From Spirosoma luteum DSM 19990 (GTDB taxonomy: Bacteria > Bacteroidota > Bacteroidia > Cytophagales > Spirosomataceae), in the NCBI RefSeq assembly GCF_000374065.1, contig NZ_KB893301.1, positions 171,850 to 235,849 on the forward strand: a DNA stretch of 64,000 nucleotides. The letters are read 5' to 3'. Shown in pieces: positions 9,340-17,990 of the stretch. The stretch's first letter is position 1. The number at the start of each line of letters is the position of its first letter. Under the pieces are notes generated by a model. It saw nothing but the letters and a program-made list of their open reading frames with translations. It ran no database searches and was not told the origin of the DNA. The translations under genes were made by a program, and so were the position numbers.

Positions 9340-10284
9340 ATGAAATCAAAAGTACCCTTTTGGCAACGTCTGGGCTTACACTCCTGGTTTCTTAAAGATT
9401 CAGCCGTGGCCGATGAGCAGATGATGCCTACGCCGGATATGGTGTATCAGTATATTGTCGACAAATTCAGCGAGTCAATTGAACAGTTGTCTTTCGCTAA
9501 CCGAATCGTTTTTTATCACGAATACATCATATGTCTTAACGCGGACGATTACGGCGAGTTCATGGCCAACAAACAGGGCCTGTTCGGGCTTATTGCGCAG
9601 GAATCGGTTCGGGTGTTTTACGGGCTGCTGAGCGACTGGCGGCTGGCGGGAAAAACGGTCGAACCGTCGGCCGCAAAATGGGTGTTCCGGTTTGTATCCC
9701 ACCCTGATTATGACCGGGGTGACCTGGGATTTATCGGTAAACTTCTGCCTGGTAGCGACCAGCGGGACGATAACGTCCGGGTGACGTTTATTCCACGCCA
9801 GACCGGGATTGCAGAAACATTCGACGTCAATCAGGATATTCTCAAAGGGTTTACATTTTACAGCGAAGGTTATTACGAAATTCCGTATGGTGATGATTTG
9901 CCGTATGACCAAAAGAAGCCCGTCGTAGACTCCCGGCCTAAGTTAGCCCGCCTGGAAACCATTTTGCCCGACAAAGCATTCAGCGGTCGTAAACTCGAGT
10001 ACATCATTGTCGATGAGGAGGTTATTGTTACCGGTGCGGCAGAAACGAAGGAGACCCTGGCCACATTTCGGGTACCATCGGACTGGGTTGATACCCCGCA
10101 TCTGCACATTCGCTATAGCCCGCCTGCCAACCAGTTTTATCTTGCTTCGTATGGGGAGAAAACGCTCCTGAACGAAAAAGAAGTGGTTCGAAGCGACATC
10201 AACACTACGTCATGGGTGGAACTGCCTTTTAACTCGAAGATGCTGCTGAATGGCATCGTAGGTATCAATCTGTTTAAACCCTGA
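9340..10284 (+). CDS. FhaA-like protein with degenerate C-terminal FHA domain (first gene of kinase/SEDS-PBP operon)
   Basis: 314 residues, no signal peptide or membrane helix. The N-terminal half (about 20-130) contains FANRIVFYHEYIICLNADDY and an alpha/beta pattern resembling the DUF3662 domain at the start of actinobacterial FhaA, where NRYVV-L-x-x-x-DY is typical. The C-terminal 100 residues have the strand order of an FHA domain (HLHIRY, FYLASYGEKTLLN, WVELPFNSKMLLNG, NLFKP) but lack the GR and SRxH phosphothreonine-binding residues. It may therefore be a protein-contact module rather than a pThr reader. A 7-bp-arm hairpin (9308-9328) precedes the start. It opens a tightly packed operon ending with a Ser/Thr kinase. 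The FHA and DUF3662 similarities are by eye. Confidence 0.7.
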   Translation: MKSKVPFWQRLGLHSWFLKDSAVADEQMMPTPDMVYQYIVDKFSESIEQLSFANRIVFYHEYIICLNADDYGEFMANKQGLFGLIAQESVRVFYGLLSDWRLAGKTVEPSAAKWVFRFVSHPDYDRGDLGFIGKLLPGSDQRDDNVRVTFIPRQTGIAETFDVNQDILKGFTFYSEGYYEIPYGDDLPYDQKKPVVDSRPKLARLETILPDKAFSGRKLEYIIVDEEVIVTGAAETKETLATFRVPSDWVDTPHLHIRYSPPANQFYLASYGEKTLLNEKEVVRSDINTTSWVELPFNSKMLLNGIVGINLFKP

Positions 10285-10291
10285 ACAAACC

Positions 10292-10390
10292 ATGTCGACC
10301 ATTTTATCGGTAGCCTTACTGGGGGTTGGCTTGCTGCTGCTGGTAGCCAATTTTGTCGATATTAAAAAGACCCATAACCGGAATGACTGA
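10292..10390 (+). CDS. 32-residue single-pass membrane peptide in the kinase operon
   Basis: ATG at 10292 opens 32 codons: a short MST start, a helix ILSVALLGVGLLLLVAN, and a charged tail FVDIKKTHNRND. It starts 7 bases after the FhaA-like stop and its TGA overlaps the ATG of the phosphatase gene (ATGACTGA), a classic coupling arrangement. Those junctions, plus the clear hydrophobic helix and basic tail, are why I believe it is real. The topology suggests an inner-membrane anchor or adaptor for the phosphatase or the SEDS-PBP fusion; function unknown. Confidence 0.65.
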   Translation: MSTILSVALLGVGLLLLVANFVDIKKTHNRND

Positions 10391-11201
10391 AAACTTCATG
10401 GGCCTGACGGACACCGGACGGGTGCGGGAAAATAATGAGGATACCTTCATTGCCGAACGAATCCAGAATAACGGCTTGGTTCTGGCCTGCGTCATCGACG
10501 GCGTGGGCGGCTATGCCTATGGGGAAGTGGCGGCAGCGGTCGCCCGTGAAGCTATTCTCAGTTACTTTACTTCGGGAGATAGGGTTACCCTGGATATGGT
10601 CTCCCTGAATATGGCGTCTGTACTAAAGGAGACGCTAATCATGGCTAATAACAATATTTTTGCGGTTAAACAGCAGAATAGTGGCTACAGTCGGATGGCC
10701 TGTGTGCTGACGCTGGCTCTGGTCGACATCAGTAACAACCTGTTTTTCTACGCCCATATTGGGGATACCCGACTGTATCTGCTGCGGGATGAATCGCTGA
10801 TAAAAATAGCGAAGGACCATTCGTTCGTTGGTTTCCTCGAAGACACCGGTCGATTATCAGAAGCGGAAGCCATGCGGCACCCCAAACGCAATGAAATCGA
10901 TAAGGCGCTGGGTTTTTACCCGCAGATTGATACCCCCGATGATTACATCGAGACCGGTCAGTCGCCTTTTCTGCCGGGTGACTTGCTCCTGCTATGCAGT
11001 GACGGGCTAACCGACTTCGTGCCCAAAGGGGAAATTACGGCCATTTTGGCGGGGGACGGATCGCTGGCCGAAAAAGTAGCGCAGCTGGTGGCGGCAGCCA
11101 ATGAAAGGGGTGGACGCGATAATATCACCGTTGTGCTGGTACACCATGACCAACCTTCCCGTACCCTTCAGGCGATCCGGTCCGGTCAACAAAACGGATA
11201 A
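10383..11201 (+). CDS. PP2C-family Ser/Thr protein phosphatase (PstP-like)
   Basis: 272 residues from ATG 10383, with all metal-binding motifs of the PP2C family: RENNEDTF (residues 15-22), VIDGVGG (Asp39), HIGDTRLYLLRD, DHSF, LCSDGLTD and GRDNIT near the end. It hydrolyses phospho-Ser/Thr with two Mn2+/Mg2+ ions. There is no membrane helix, unlike actinobacterial PstP; the 32-residue membrane peptide encoded just upstream could supply one. A TTG start ten codons upstream (10353) is possible but would lie deep in the previous gene. The next gene follows after 5 bases. It is most likely the counter-enzyme of the kinase at 16152. Confidence 0.93.
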   Translation: MTENFMGLTDTGRVRENNEDTFIAERIQNNGLVLACVIDGVGGYAYGEVAAAVAREAILSYFTSGDRVTLDMVSLNMASVLKETLIMANNNIFAVKQQNSGYSRMACVLTLALVDISNNLFFYAHIGDTRLYLLRDESLIKIAKDHSFVGFLEDTGRLSEAEAMRHPKRNEIDKALGFYPQIDTPDDYIETGQSPFLPGDLLLLCSDGLTDFVPKGEITAILAGDGSLAEKVAQLVAAANERGGRDNITVVLVHHDQPSRTLQAIRSGQQNG

Positions 11202-11206
11202 GCAGC

Positions 11207-14200
11207 ATGGTTCAGAAAACACCCCCACCGACTGGCAGGAAAACAGAGCGATTCTTTTTAGCGCTGATTTCCACCGTGCTGGGGATGCTGTTCTATACGG
11301 TATTCATGGTGCTCCAGAACGACTTCCGGGATGTCGATGAGCGGTTGCAGAGCGGAACAATCGTAAACCTAAACGGCAAAAACAGCCCGGCAAATTTGGC
11401 AGCCCTACTGGAAAAAGGCTATTATTTTGACGACAACCAGGATGTCCGTTTCATTCAGGAAGCCCTTACCAGCGCCCTGCGTGCCGATTCGTCGGTCATT
11501 GACAACGTCGGTGAGTTGAACAAGCACCGATTTGCTGTTTTAGCGGATGATGCGTTCATCCGGGGTGGAAACTCATTTAAGAAACGGGCCGCTTTTTCGC
11601 GGTCGTTACTGGGGCTTACCGATGATGATTCGCTTAAATTTCACGCCGTACTGCCGTCCTCGTTGCCATCCGTCACCGACGTTGGTTTGCGGGGTTACCG
11701 CCTGAGCGGCACCGTTCGCAGTGGGACGGATAGTGTGGCAAGGGGCGTAACAGTCCGGTTAACACTGGTTTTGCCGCCCGACAGCACCGACCTCGGCGAT
11801 GGAAATGATGGAGTCGAGGCAAAAGAGAGTACGGAGCGTAAACCGGGAGTCACCGCCGTATACGGAGTAGATGCGGGTCATAAGCGATCCTTACGGGCAT
11901 TGACCGCCCTGGCCCGGACGGACGCGCAGGGTGGCTTCGCCTTTATTAACCTGCCTGCTGGCCGGGCGTTCGAAGTGGGGCCCCTACAGCCGGGCTATCA
12001 GTTTGGTTCCTCACAAGGGGTGTCCGCCCTGACCCGCGACGTTTCATTCACATTTTATCGGGCACCTCACACCATCAAACTCTTGTCGACCCGTGAGTTT
12101 ATCATCCTCAAAAAAGAAAGATCACTGATTGTCCGAACGCCCGCCGAATTTAACGAGTGGTTTAAATGGATAGTGGGTGGCTTTTTCGGCGGATTTCTCT
12201 TACTGCATCTGCTCGTTAGCTTCCGGCTCCCGCAGGCCGATCCGCTCATTATGCCCGTCATTATGCTCCTGACCGGGTTGTCCTTCCTGATTCTGCTCGG
12301 CCTGCAGGACCCCCTCCGCGATCGGTTTCTGGCTAAATCCACCCTGCTGTATTTTGGTGTAGCGGTGGTTGGCATGAGCGTCCTCTTGAGTATCAATCTG
12401 CGTCGATTCACACCGGATTCGGGCTTATACCGACTGTTTATTTTTAAAAGAATCCACTCGGCAGCCAACGGGTGGCCCTGGGCTATGGTTGCTACAGCCC
12501 TGTTGATTGGTACAATTCTGTTTGGTACGGGACCGGAGGGCAGCGGAGTTCGGGTGAACCTGCTTGGTATTCAGCCGAGTGAATTCGTTAAGTTTTTGCT
12601 CATCCTTTTCCTGGCGGGCTTTTTTACAACCAACGAAAAATTGATCAGCGAGTATCGCCGTTGGCAAAAACGGTGGTCATTTTTCTCCTTTGCCCTGCTG
12701 GCTATTGGCGTGTGCATTCTGCTTTTTCTGTTGCTGGGCGATCTGGGGCCAGCCATGGTCGTGTGCTTTACGTTTATCATCCTGTTCGCGTTTTCGCGGG
12801 GCGACTTTAGCTTCATGGTCGGTGCGGTGGTGTTCTACGTGCTGGCTACGTGGCTGCTGAAAAATCCCTGGTTAGCTACCGGACTCACCGCTGCGGGTCT
12901 CCTGCTGGCCCAACTGTTGCTACCAAAAGGGGTAAGCGAGTCGGCGCTGATGGCCTTGGTTGTCATTGCCGGGTTTCTGCTGATCGATCAGCTTCCATTT
13001 GTCGATACGTTGTTTCCCGGCCCGGTGCAGCGGTTGGTGGAGCGCAAAGCCATCTGGCAAGACGCCTGGGACAATGAAGTGTACGGGGGCGACCATGTAG
13101 CGAATGGCATATGGGCGATGGCCGGTGGAGGGCTGACGGGGCAGGGTATTGGGCAGGGATTTTCCCGAACTATACCAGCCGCGCATACGGATATGGTGCT
13201 GCCCGCCATTGGTGAAGCCTTGGGCGGGGCTGGCATCGCCTGCGTATTTATCCTGTTTCTGATCTACCTGCACCGGTCGGTTCTGATCGGTCGACAGACC
13301 GGTACGCCATTTCTGTTTTACGTCTGTGCGGGCATTGGCATCAGTACGTTTGTGCAGTTTCTGCTCATTGCGGGCGGTTCCACGGGCGCGCTACCCCTGT
13401 CTGGTGTTGCCCTGCCGTTTATCAGCTACGGCGGGTCGTCACTGATCGCTAATTTTCTGGCCGCCGGTTTCCTGCTATCGGCTTCTGCGGTTCGGGGTAC
13501 AGCCGTTCAGATGACTTACATTGCCAACCAGCAGGACAAACACATCATCCCGGCCCTGGTGGCGGCCTGCGTTGGTCTGGCGCTGCTCATCTGGTACATA
13601 ACGCCGTATGTTATCGACAACCGGAGTTGGATTGTGCAACCCGCTTTAGTGGCCGACCGAAGTGGGAGACGTATGTTCAGTTATAATCCCCGCATCGGTA
13701 TCCTGATGAACAAACTACAGGCTGGTTCACTCTATGACCGGGAAGGCCGCCTGCTGGCCACGGGCAATCCCAAACTCATTCGGGAGCAGCCGAAGCGGCT
13801 ACTCCCCGCCGGTATTCCTGCCTATAATCTGGACTCTGCTATGCGTAAGCGGCTGGACCGGTTTTACCCTTTAAATCAGCAATTATTCTTCTGGGTAGGT
13901 GACGCCAATACGGATGTGTTCCGGGGTGGCACCAATGGTTATTTTGCTGAGTATAAACATGCCGCCGACCTTCGGGGGTTTGCTTCTCCCGAAACGACGT
14001 ACCCGGTTGTGGCGACCCAGTTTCGGGAAGACCGGTTTTTGCCCCGGCATTTGCAGCAGATGACCGTGAGCCGACAGGATTACAGCGCCCTGACGCCGTT
14101 GCTGCTGGCGGGCATAAATAGCCCGCAGGTAGAAGCGTTCAGGAAACGAAACCGCGATGTGCAGCTTACGGTAGATGGGGGCTTGCAGATTCAGATTCAG

Positions 14201-15328
14201 CAGTCTATAGCGCGGGACTCGTCGTTGCGCGACAACCGGGTTTCGGTAGTGGTTATGGAAACGGCCACGGGCGATGTGCTGGCGTCGGCGATGTATCCAC
14301 TGCCGCCGGTAAATGACGAGGAGCTACTCACAATGACTTCATTCGAGCAAAATCGTCTGCCCAACTGGGTAACAACCAATGATCTAGGGTTTACCCACGC
14401 CACGCAGCCTGGCTCAACAGCCAAAGTGCTGACTGCACTGGCGGCTTTCAATAAGCTGGGCCTGGAGGCAACCAAAAAAACATTTATCGTTAGGGGCTAC
14501 GAACGGATTCGCACGGGGGGCGGGGAACCCGACGAGACTGGCCGCATCGGCCTGGAGCGGGGATTGGTCAAATCCAACAACGTATACTTTATCAAGCTGG
14601 CCAACGAAGCGAAGTTACAGGACGAGATGGCTCGGTTATACCTCAAAACCGGCATGTTTCTGCACGGTGTGGGCGGCTATTATTACGAAAAGCCTTCCCG
14701 TACCGATTTGGAAGCCAGGTGGTGGGCGTTATGGCGCCAAACCGAATTCAACACCCGTCCCCGCTACAATCCGGGCAACATCCGGCGTACCCGATCCAAA
14801 GGAATTTCGGGGATGGCCTGGGGACAGGGTGAACTGATTGCCACTCCGGCCGCCGTGGCCCGGCTGGCAGCGGGGGTCGCCAACCACGGCCTGCTGATGC
14901 CCAGCCGCTATGTGCTGACGGTAGGTGGTGTGAAGCAGGCGCCAAAAAAGGGGATTACGCTGGCGAACGACCCGGCGTATGCTCACCTGCTTACTGGCTA
15001 TATGATAAAACAAAGTGCGGACCGTACCCGTGAATTAGGGGTTGCTGTGGCGGGCAAAACGGGTACTCCCGAGCGAATCTGGAAACGAAAACGGATCAAC
15101 GACGGCTGGTACGTGTTTTTTGCTCCAAAAGCAACGGGCATTGGTCATGTGGTTGTCTGCGTACGAATTGAAGCGACGAAGGGGTCACGTGATGCCATCA
15201 GACTGGCGGGTAAACACGTAACGCCTTTTCTTCGGCAAAACGGTTATATCAAAAGTTTTGGGGCAGTAGCCCCTGAATCGGTCAGCATACCGGTTGCTCT
15301 TAACCGCTTGAGCAATACCGATCGTTGA
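11207..15328 (+). CDS. SEDS (RodA/FtsW) peptidoglycan polymerase fused to a class B penicillin-binding protein
   Basis: 1373 residues in one uninterrupted frame. Order: a membrane helix (about 16-37); an extracytoplasmic region to about 315 that includes a carboxypeptidase-regulatory-like beta domain; a second helix (about 319-339); a RodA/FtsW membrane domain (about 345-780); a PBP dimer-type domain opening with SLYDREGRLLATGNP (about 840); and a transpeptidase domain (about 985-1350). SEDS motifs: GIQPSEFVK, GDLGPAMV, HTDMVLPAIGEALG with the likely catalytic Asp662, and LPFISYGGSS. Transpeptidase motifs: Ser1070-Thr-Ala-Lys1073, Ser1123-Asn-Asn, Lys1284-Thr-Gly. Both active sites look intact. 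It should polymerise lipid II and crosslink glycan with one polypeptide. RodA and PbpA are adjacent genes in the actinobacterial pknA/pknB cluster; here they are one gene between a phosphatase and an FHA protein. Confidence 0.93.
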   Translation: MVQKTPPPTGRKTERFFLALISTVLGMLFYTVFMVLQNDFRDVDERLQSGTIVNLNGKNSPANLAALLEKGYYFDDNQDVRFIQEALTSALRADSSVIDNVGELNKHRFAVLADDAFIRGGNSFKKRAAFSRSLLGLTDDDSLKFHAVLPSSLPSVTDVGLRGYRLSGTVRSGTDSVARGVTVRLTLVLPPDSTDLGDGNDGVEAKESTERKPGVTAVYGVDAGHKRSLRALTALARTDAQGGFAFINLPAGRAFEVGPLQPGYQFGSSQGVSALTRDVSFTFYRAPHTIKLLSTREFIILKKERSLIVRTPAEFNEWFKWIVGGFFGGFLLLHLLVSFRLPQADPLIMPVIMLLTGLSFLILLGLQDPLRDRFLAKSTLLYFGVAVVGMSVLLSINLRRFTPDSGLYRLFIFKRIHSAANGWPWAMVATALLIGTILFGTGPEGSGVRVNLLGIQPSEFVKFLLILFLAGFFTTNEKLISEYRRWQKRWSFFSFALLAIGVCILLFLLLGDLGPAMVVCFTFIILFAFSRGDFSFMVGAVVFYVLATWLLKNPWLATGLTAAGLLLAQLLLPKGVSESALMALVVIAGFLLIDQLPFVDTLFPGPVQRLVERKAIWQDAWDNEVYGGDHVANGIWAMAGGGLTGQGIGQGFSRTIPAAHTDMVLPAIGEALGGAGIACVFILFLIYLHRSVLIGRQTGTPFLFYVCAGIGISTFVQFLLIAGGSTGALPLSGVALPFISYGGSSLIANFLAAGFLLSASAVRGTAVQMTYIANQQDKHIIPALVAACVGLALLIWYITPYVIDNRSWIVQPALVADRSGRRMFSYNPRIGILMNKLQAGSLYDREGRLLATGNPKLIREQPKRLLPAGIPAYNLDSAMRKRLDRFYPLNQQLFFWVGDANTDVFRGGTNGYFAEYKHAADLRGFASPETTYPVVATQFREDRFLPRHLQQMTVSRQDYSALTPLLLAGINSPQVEAFRKRNRDVQLTVDGGLQIQIQQSIARDSSLRDNRVSVVVMETATGDVLASAMYPLPPVNDEELLTMTSFEQNRLPNWVTTNDLGFTHATQPGSTAKVLTALAAFNKLGLEATKKTFIVRGYERIRTGGGEPDETGRIGLERGLVKSNNVYFIKLANEAKLQDEMARLYLKTGMFLHGVGGYYYEKPSRTDLEARWWALWRQTEFNTRPRYNPGNIRRTRSKGISGMAWGQGELIATPAAVARLAAGVANHGLLMPSRYVLTVGGVKQAPKKGITLANDPAYAHLLTGYMIKQSADRTRELGVAVAGKTGTPERIWKRKRINDGWYVFFAPKATGIGHVVVCVRIEATKGSRDAIRLAGKHVTPFLRQNGYIKSFGAVAPESVSIPVALNRLSNTDR

Positions 15329-15336
15329 AAAAAGTC

Positions 15337-16143
15337 ATGTTAACGGACAGGGTCATGTTTGATTTTTTTAAGAAAAGGCTGGACAGTCACCCACCCGATG
15401 CCAAAACACTACGGGTGGCCCTGCTGCGGTTTCTGAAAGAGAGCCTGCAGCAGGTAGAAGGTGGCGAAGGCCGACACATCAAAGGACTACAGCTTTTTGT
15501 GGCTTGTTCGGGCATCCGGCAGCACCTCTATGAAGCCGCCTTGTACCAGCAGGAACCAGGACGCTTCCAGGCTGAGGTGCAGAAAATTGCCGATGATTTT
15601 GCCCTTGAGCTGCCCACCACCTGGGTAATGGAAACGACGTTTGTGGACGACCTGCCCCCCGAAGCCCTGAAAAGCCCAACGTTGGATGTCGCCTTGTTTA
15701 TCCGAACCCGGACTGCTTCGGTTCATACCTTAACGAAGGGGTATATAAGGGTGCTGAGTGGCGAAGCCGAACAGGAAACCTATACCCTCACCGCATCAGA
15801 CGGGCCGGTCACGATAGGGCGGGAGAGAAAGGCACAGGGCGAGAACGGGTTTGTCCGCATCAACGCCATTGCGTTTCCGGCCAATAGCCCTCAGGAAGGG
15901 AATCGGTACATTAGCCGACAGCACGCGCACATCGAGTGGGACAATGGGTTGGGCCGTTTTATGCTTTTTGCCGATGAGGGTGGGGTGCCTCCCCGTAACA
16001 AAGTAAAAATAAAATCCGCCGGGGCCGATACGTCCATAAAACTGTACTCGACACATATCGGGCACCCGCTTCGGGAAGCGGATCAAATCGTGTTGGGCGA
16101 ATCAGCGGTACTCGAATTTAGTTATATAGGCAAACCGGACTAA
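15337..16143 (+). CDS. FHA-domain protein (phosphothreonine reader) of the kinase operon
   Basis: 268 residues from ATG 15337. The frame also has TTG at 15325, overlapping the fusion-gene stop, and ATG at 15355, so the exact start is open. The N-terminal half, starting near FDFFKKRLDS, with GLQLFVACSG and TTWVMETTFVDDLP, looks like the DUF3662 fold of FhaA. The C-terminal half (about 145-268) is a good FHA domain: TIGRERK, NRYISRQHAHIEW and RNKVKIKSAG, with the Arg, Ser and His that bind phosphothreonine. It should recruit a phosphorylated partner, plausibly the kinase or the SEDS-PBP fusion. The kinase gene follows after 8 bases. Confidence 0.85.
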   Translation: MLTDRVMFDFFKKRLDSHPPDAKTLRVALLRFLKESLQQVEGGEGRHIKGLQLFVACSGIRQHLYEAALYQQEPGRFQAEVQKIADDFALELPTTWVMETTFVDDLPPEALKSPTLDVALFIRTRTASVHTLTKGYIRVLSGEAEQETYTLTASDGPVTIGRERKAQGENGFVRINAIAFPANSPQEGNRYISRQHAHIEWDNGLGRFMLFADEGGVPPRNKVKIKSAGADTSIKLYSTHIGHPLREADQIVLGESAVLEFSYIGKPD

Positions 16144-16151
16144 GCAACGCA

Positions 16152-17969
16152 ATGGGCAGACTATTTACGATAGCGGAGGGGTTGGAAAACATGGGTGCAT
16201 TGCGCACCGGTGGGCAGGGGTCTGTGTATAAAGGCCGACGCATCGGCGAAATTTTTACGGCGGTAAAGATTCTGCCAACGCCCGTTCATACGGAAAGCGA
16301 CGACGACAAAAACTTCCATGATTTTCAGAATGAAGTCCAGAAACTGAAGAAAGTCAACGAAGCACCTAATCCAAACGTGGTTAAAATCCTGAACTCGGGC
16401 ATTACCGAAAGTGGCTCGTTTCCGTTTATTGAAATGGAGTTCATCGAAGGCCCCGACCTCGAAGAACTTCTGCGGCCCCCGCATGATCCGGTTTTTTCGA
16501 TTCGGGAAGTGGTGAAAGTAGCCGACCAATTAGCCAGCGCCCTGGCCCACTGCCACAAAGTAGACGTCCGGCACGGCGACATCAAAAGCAACAACGTTAA
16601 GTTCAACGTTCATACCGGCAACTATGTCCTGCTCGATTTTGGGTTATCTGCCATGTCTGACGAGCAACGGCGCACCAGCCTCAGGCATGCCGGTGCTATC
16701 GAATTTATGGCACCCGAGCAGAACGAAGGCCGTATGCTTTTTCAAACCGATGTGTATAGCTACGGAATTATCCTGTACGAACTGCTGGCCGGTACGGTTC
16801 CGTTTCCCCTGCTCAATAAAGGGGAGACGACCCGCAACGGGGTAATGGTAGCGCACATGGAAACACCCGTGCCCGACGTGCTGAGCCTGCGCCGGGAACA
16901 CCTGCCCGACTCCTGGCCAGACGACCGCAAAGAGCGGGAAATGCAGATACCGGAATGGCTGCTTTCGGTGATTGCTACCTGCCTGGAGAAAGACCCCGAA
17001 AAGCGATTCGCCACGGGTATCGAACTGCACGAAGCGATCATCCGGGGCAGTACACTAGCCGTAAAAAGCGTTGACGAGCGGGTAAACGGCGCCACGGTTC
17101 TCCAGGGCGAGAACGGGCGGCTGCTCAGCTTAGTCCGGTATTATCAGGAGCGGGCTATTGACGGCGAGCGGGCAGGAGCAGAGTTAAAAACCCTGCTGGC
17201 GCAGAAAGAAGAGGAAATCAGGACACTAACCGAGGCCGCGCAGTCTCGCCCGGTAGGGCAGCCGCGTCCGGTTGATCCCTCGGCCAAATTATTGACGGAT
17301 AGTTCGGCTGTCCAGCCGTCCGTACCCGGCAAATCAAGACTACCGTTTCGCCGGGCGAAAATGGCCTGGTTCGCCGTTATCACCCTGCTGGTTGGCTTAG
17401 GTATGTGGGGGGCTTATTCTCAGTTCAGGGCAAAGCCGACAACGAATCAGGCCCGCCCAATGGATGCGGATACAAGCCTGGCAACCAATGCAGAACCAGC
17501 CAATCGTAATCGGGTAGATGCGCCCAACGCTAAAACCAAGGATATCTCCGATAAGCAACCCATAAAAAAAGTAGATAAACCCGTTCCCAGACAAACAAGT
17601 GTAACACAGCCTTCCCCGGCGGATAGGCCAAAAACGGCTTCCAGGCGTCCTGCTAACCCACAAGTCGTCAGGCGTGACAGCGGCAGGACGGGGTCCGTTC
17701 CTGCCCAACCTGTAACCGTTCCCGGCACCAGCGACCCCACTTCGAACGGTAAGGGTAAACGCTACACCTTGTCGTCCAAATATGCTTACTTTCATAATGA
17801 GCCGGATCAAAGCACCCGCCGGGCGGCTAACATCAATATTTGGAACAATGCAAGATTGACTCCCTTAGATGAACGTAATGGGTTCATCTACGTAGTTTAT
17901 ACCAATGAGCAGGGGCAAACGTCGAGAGGCTGGTTGCTTAAACGAGACCTTAAGCCCATTGATAAATAA
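16152..17969 (+). CDS. Transmembrane Ser/Thr protein kinase with C-terminal SH3-like domain
   Basis: 605 residues. Kinase domain at about 10-300: glycine loop GGQGSVYKG (20-28), Lys39 in AVKIL, HGDIKSNN with Asp143 (HGD instead of HRD), DFG at 162-164 and APE at 187-189. A coiled-coil-like stretch at about 325-362 follows, then a Pro/Ser-rich linker, one membrane helix (about 404-424, MAWFAVITLLVGLGMWGAY), a long Pro/Thr/Lys-rich extracytoplasmic stalk, and a C-terminal SH3-like module (about 537-605) ending SRGWLLKRDLKPIDK. PknB-type kinases carry PASTA repeats outside the cell to sense peptidoglycan; here an SH3-like domain takes that place and could do similar work. Last gene of the operon. 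All catalytic residues are present. Confidence 0.92.
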   Translation: MGRLFTIAEGLENMGALRTGGQGSVYKGRRIGEIFTAVKILPTPVHTESDDDKNFHDFQNEVQKLKKVNEAPNPNVVKILNSGITESGSFPFIEMEFIEGPDLEELLRPPHDPVFSIREVVKVADQLASALAHCHKVDVRHGDIKSNNVKFNVHTGNYVLLDFGLSAMSDEQRRTSLRHAGAIEFMAPEQNEGRMLFQTDVYSYGIILYELLAGTVPFPLLNKGETTRNGVMVAHMETPVPDVLSLRREHLPDSWPDDRKEREMQIPEWLLSVIATCLEKDPEKRFATGIELHEAIIRGSTLAVKSVDERVNGATVLQGENGRLLSLVRYYQERAIDGERAGAELKTLLAQKEEEIRTLTEAAQSRPVGQPRPVDPSAKLLTDSSAVQPSVPGKSRLPFRRAKMAWFAVITLLVGLGMWGAYSQFRAKPTTNQARPMDADTSLATNAEPANRNRVDAPNAKTKDISDKQPIKKVDKPVPRQTSVTQPSPADRPKTASRRPANPQVVRRDSGRTGSVPAQPVTVPGTSDPTSNGKGKRYTLSSKYAYFHNEPDQSTRRAANINIWNNARLTPLDERNGFIYVVYTNEQGQTSRGWLLKRDLKPIDK

Positions 17970-17972
17970 ACC

Positions 17973-17990
17973 CTACAGGAAGTCCTGTAG
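17973..17990 (+). terminator. Hairpin after the kinase gene
   Basis: CTACAGGA and TCCTGTAG are perfect 8-base arms around AG, directly after the kinase stop codon. No T run follows, so it is a weak candidate for the operon end. The next 190 bases to the convergent DUF1501 gene hold nothing else that I recognise. Confidence 0.35.

Noticed and set aside
10353..10382. TTG start ten codons upstream of the PP2C ATG
   Set aside because: The ATG at 10383 overlaps the stop of the small membrane-peptide gene in the usual coupled way, and the PP2C family start fits there.
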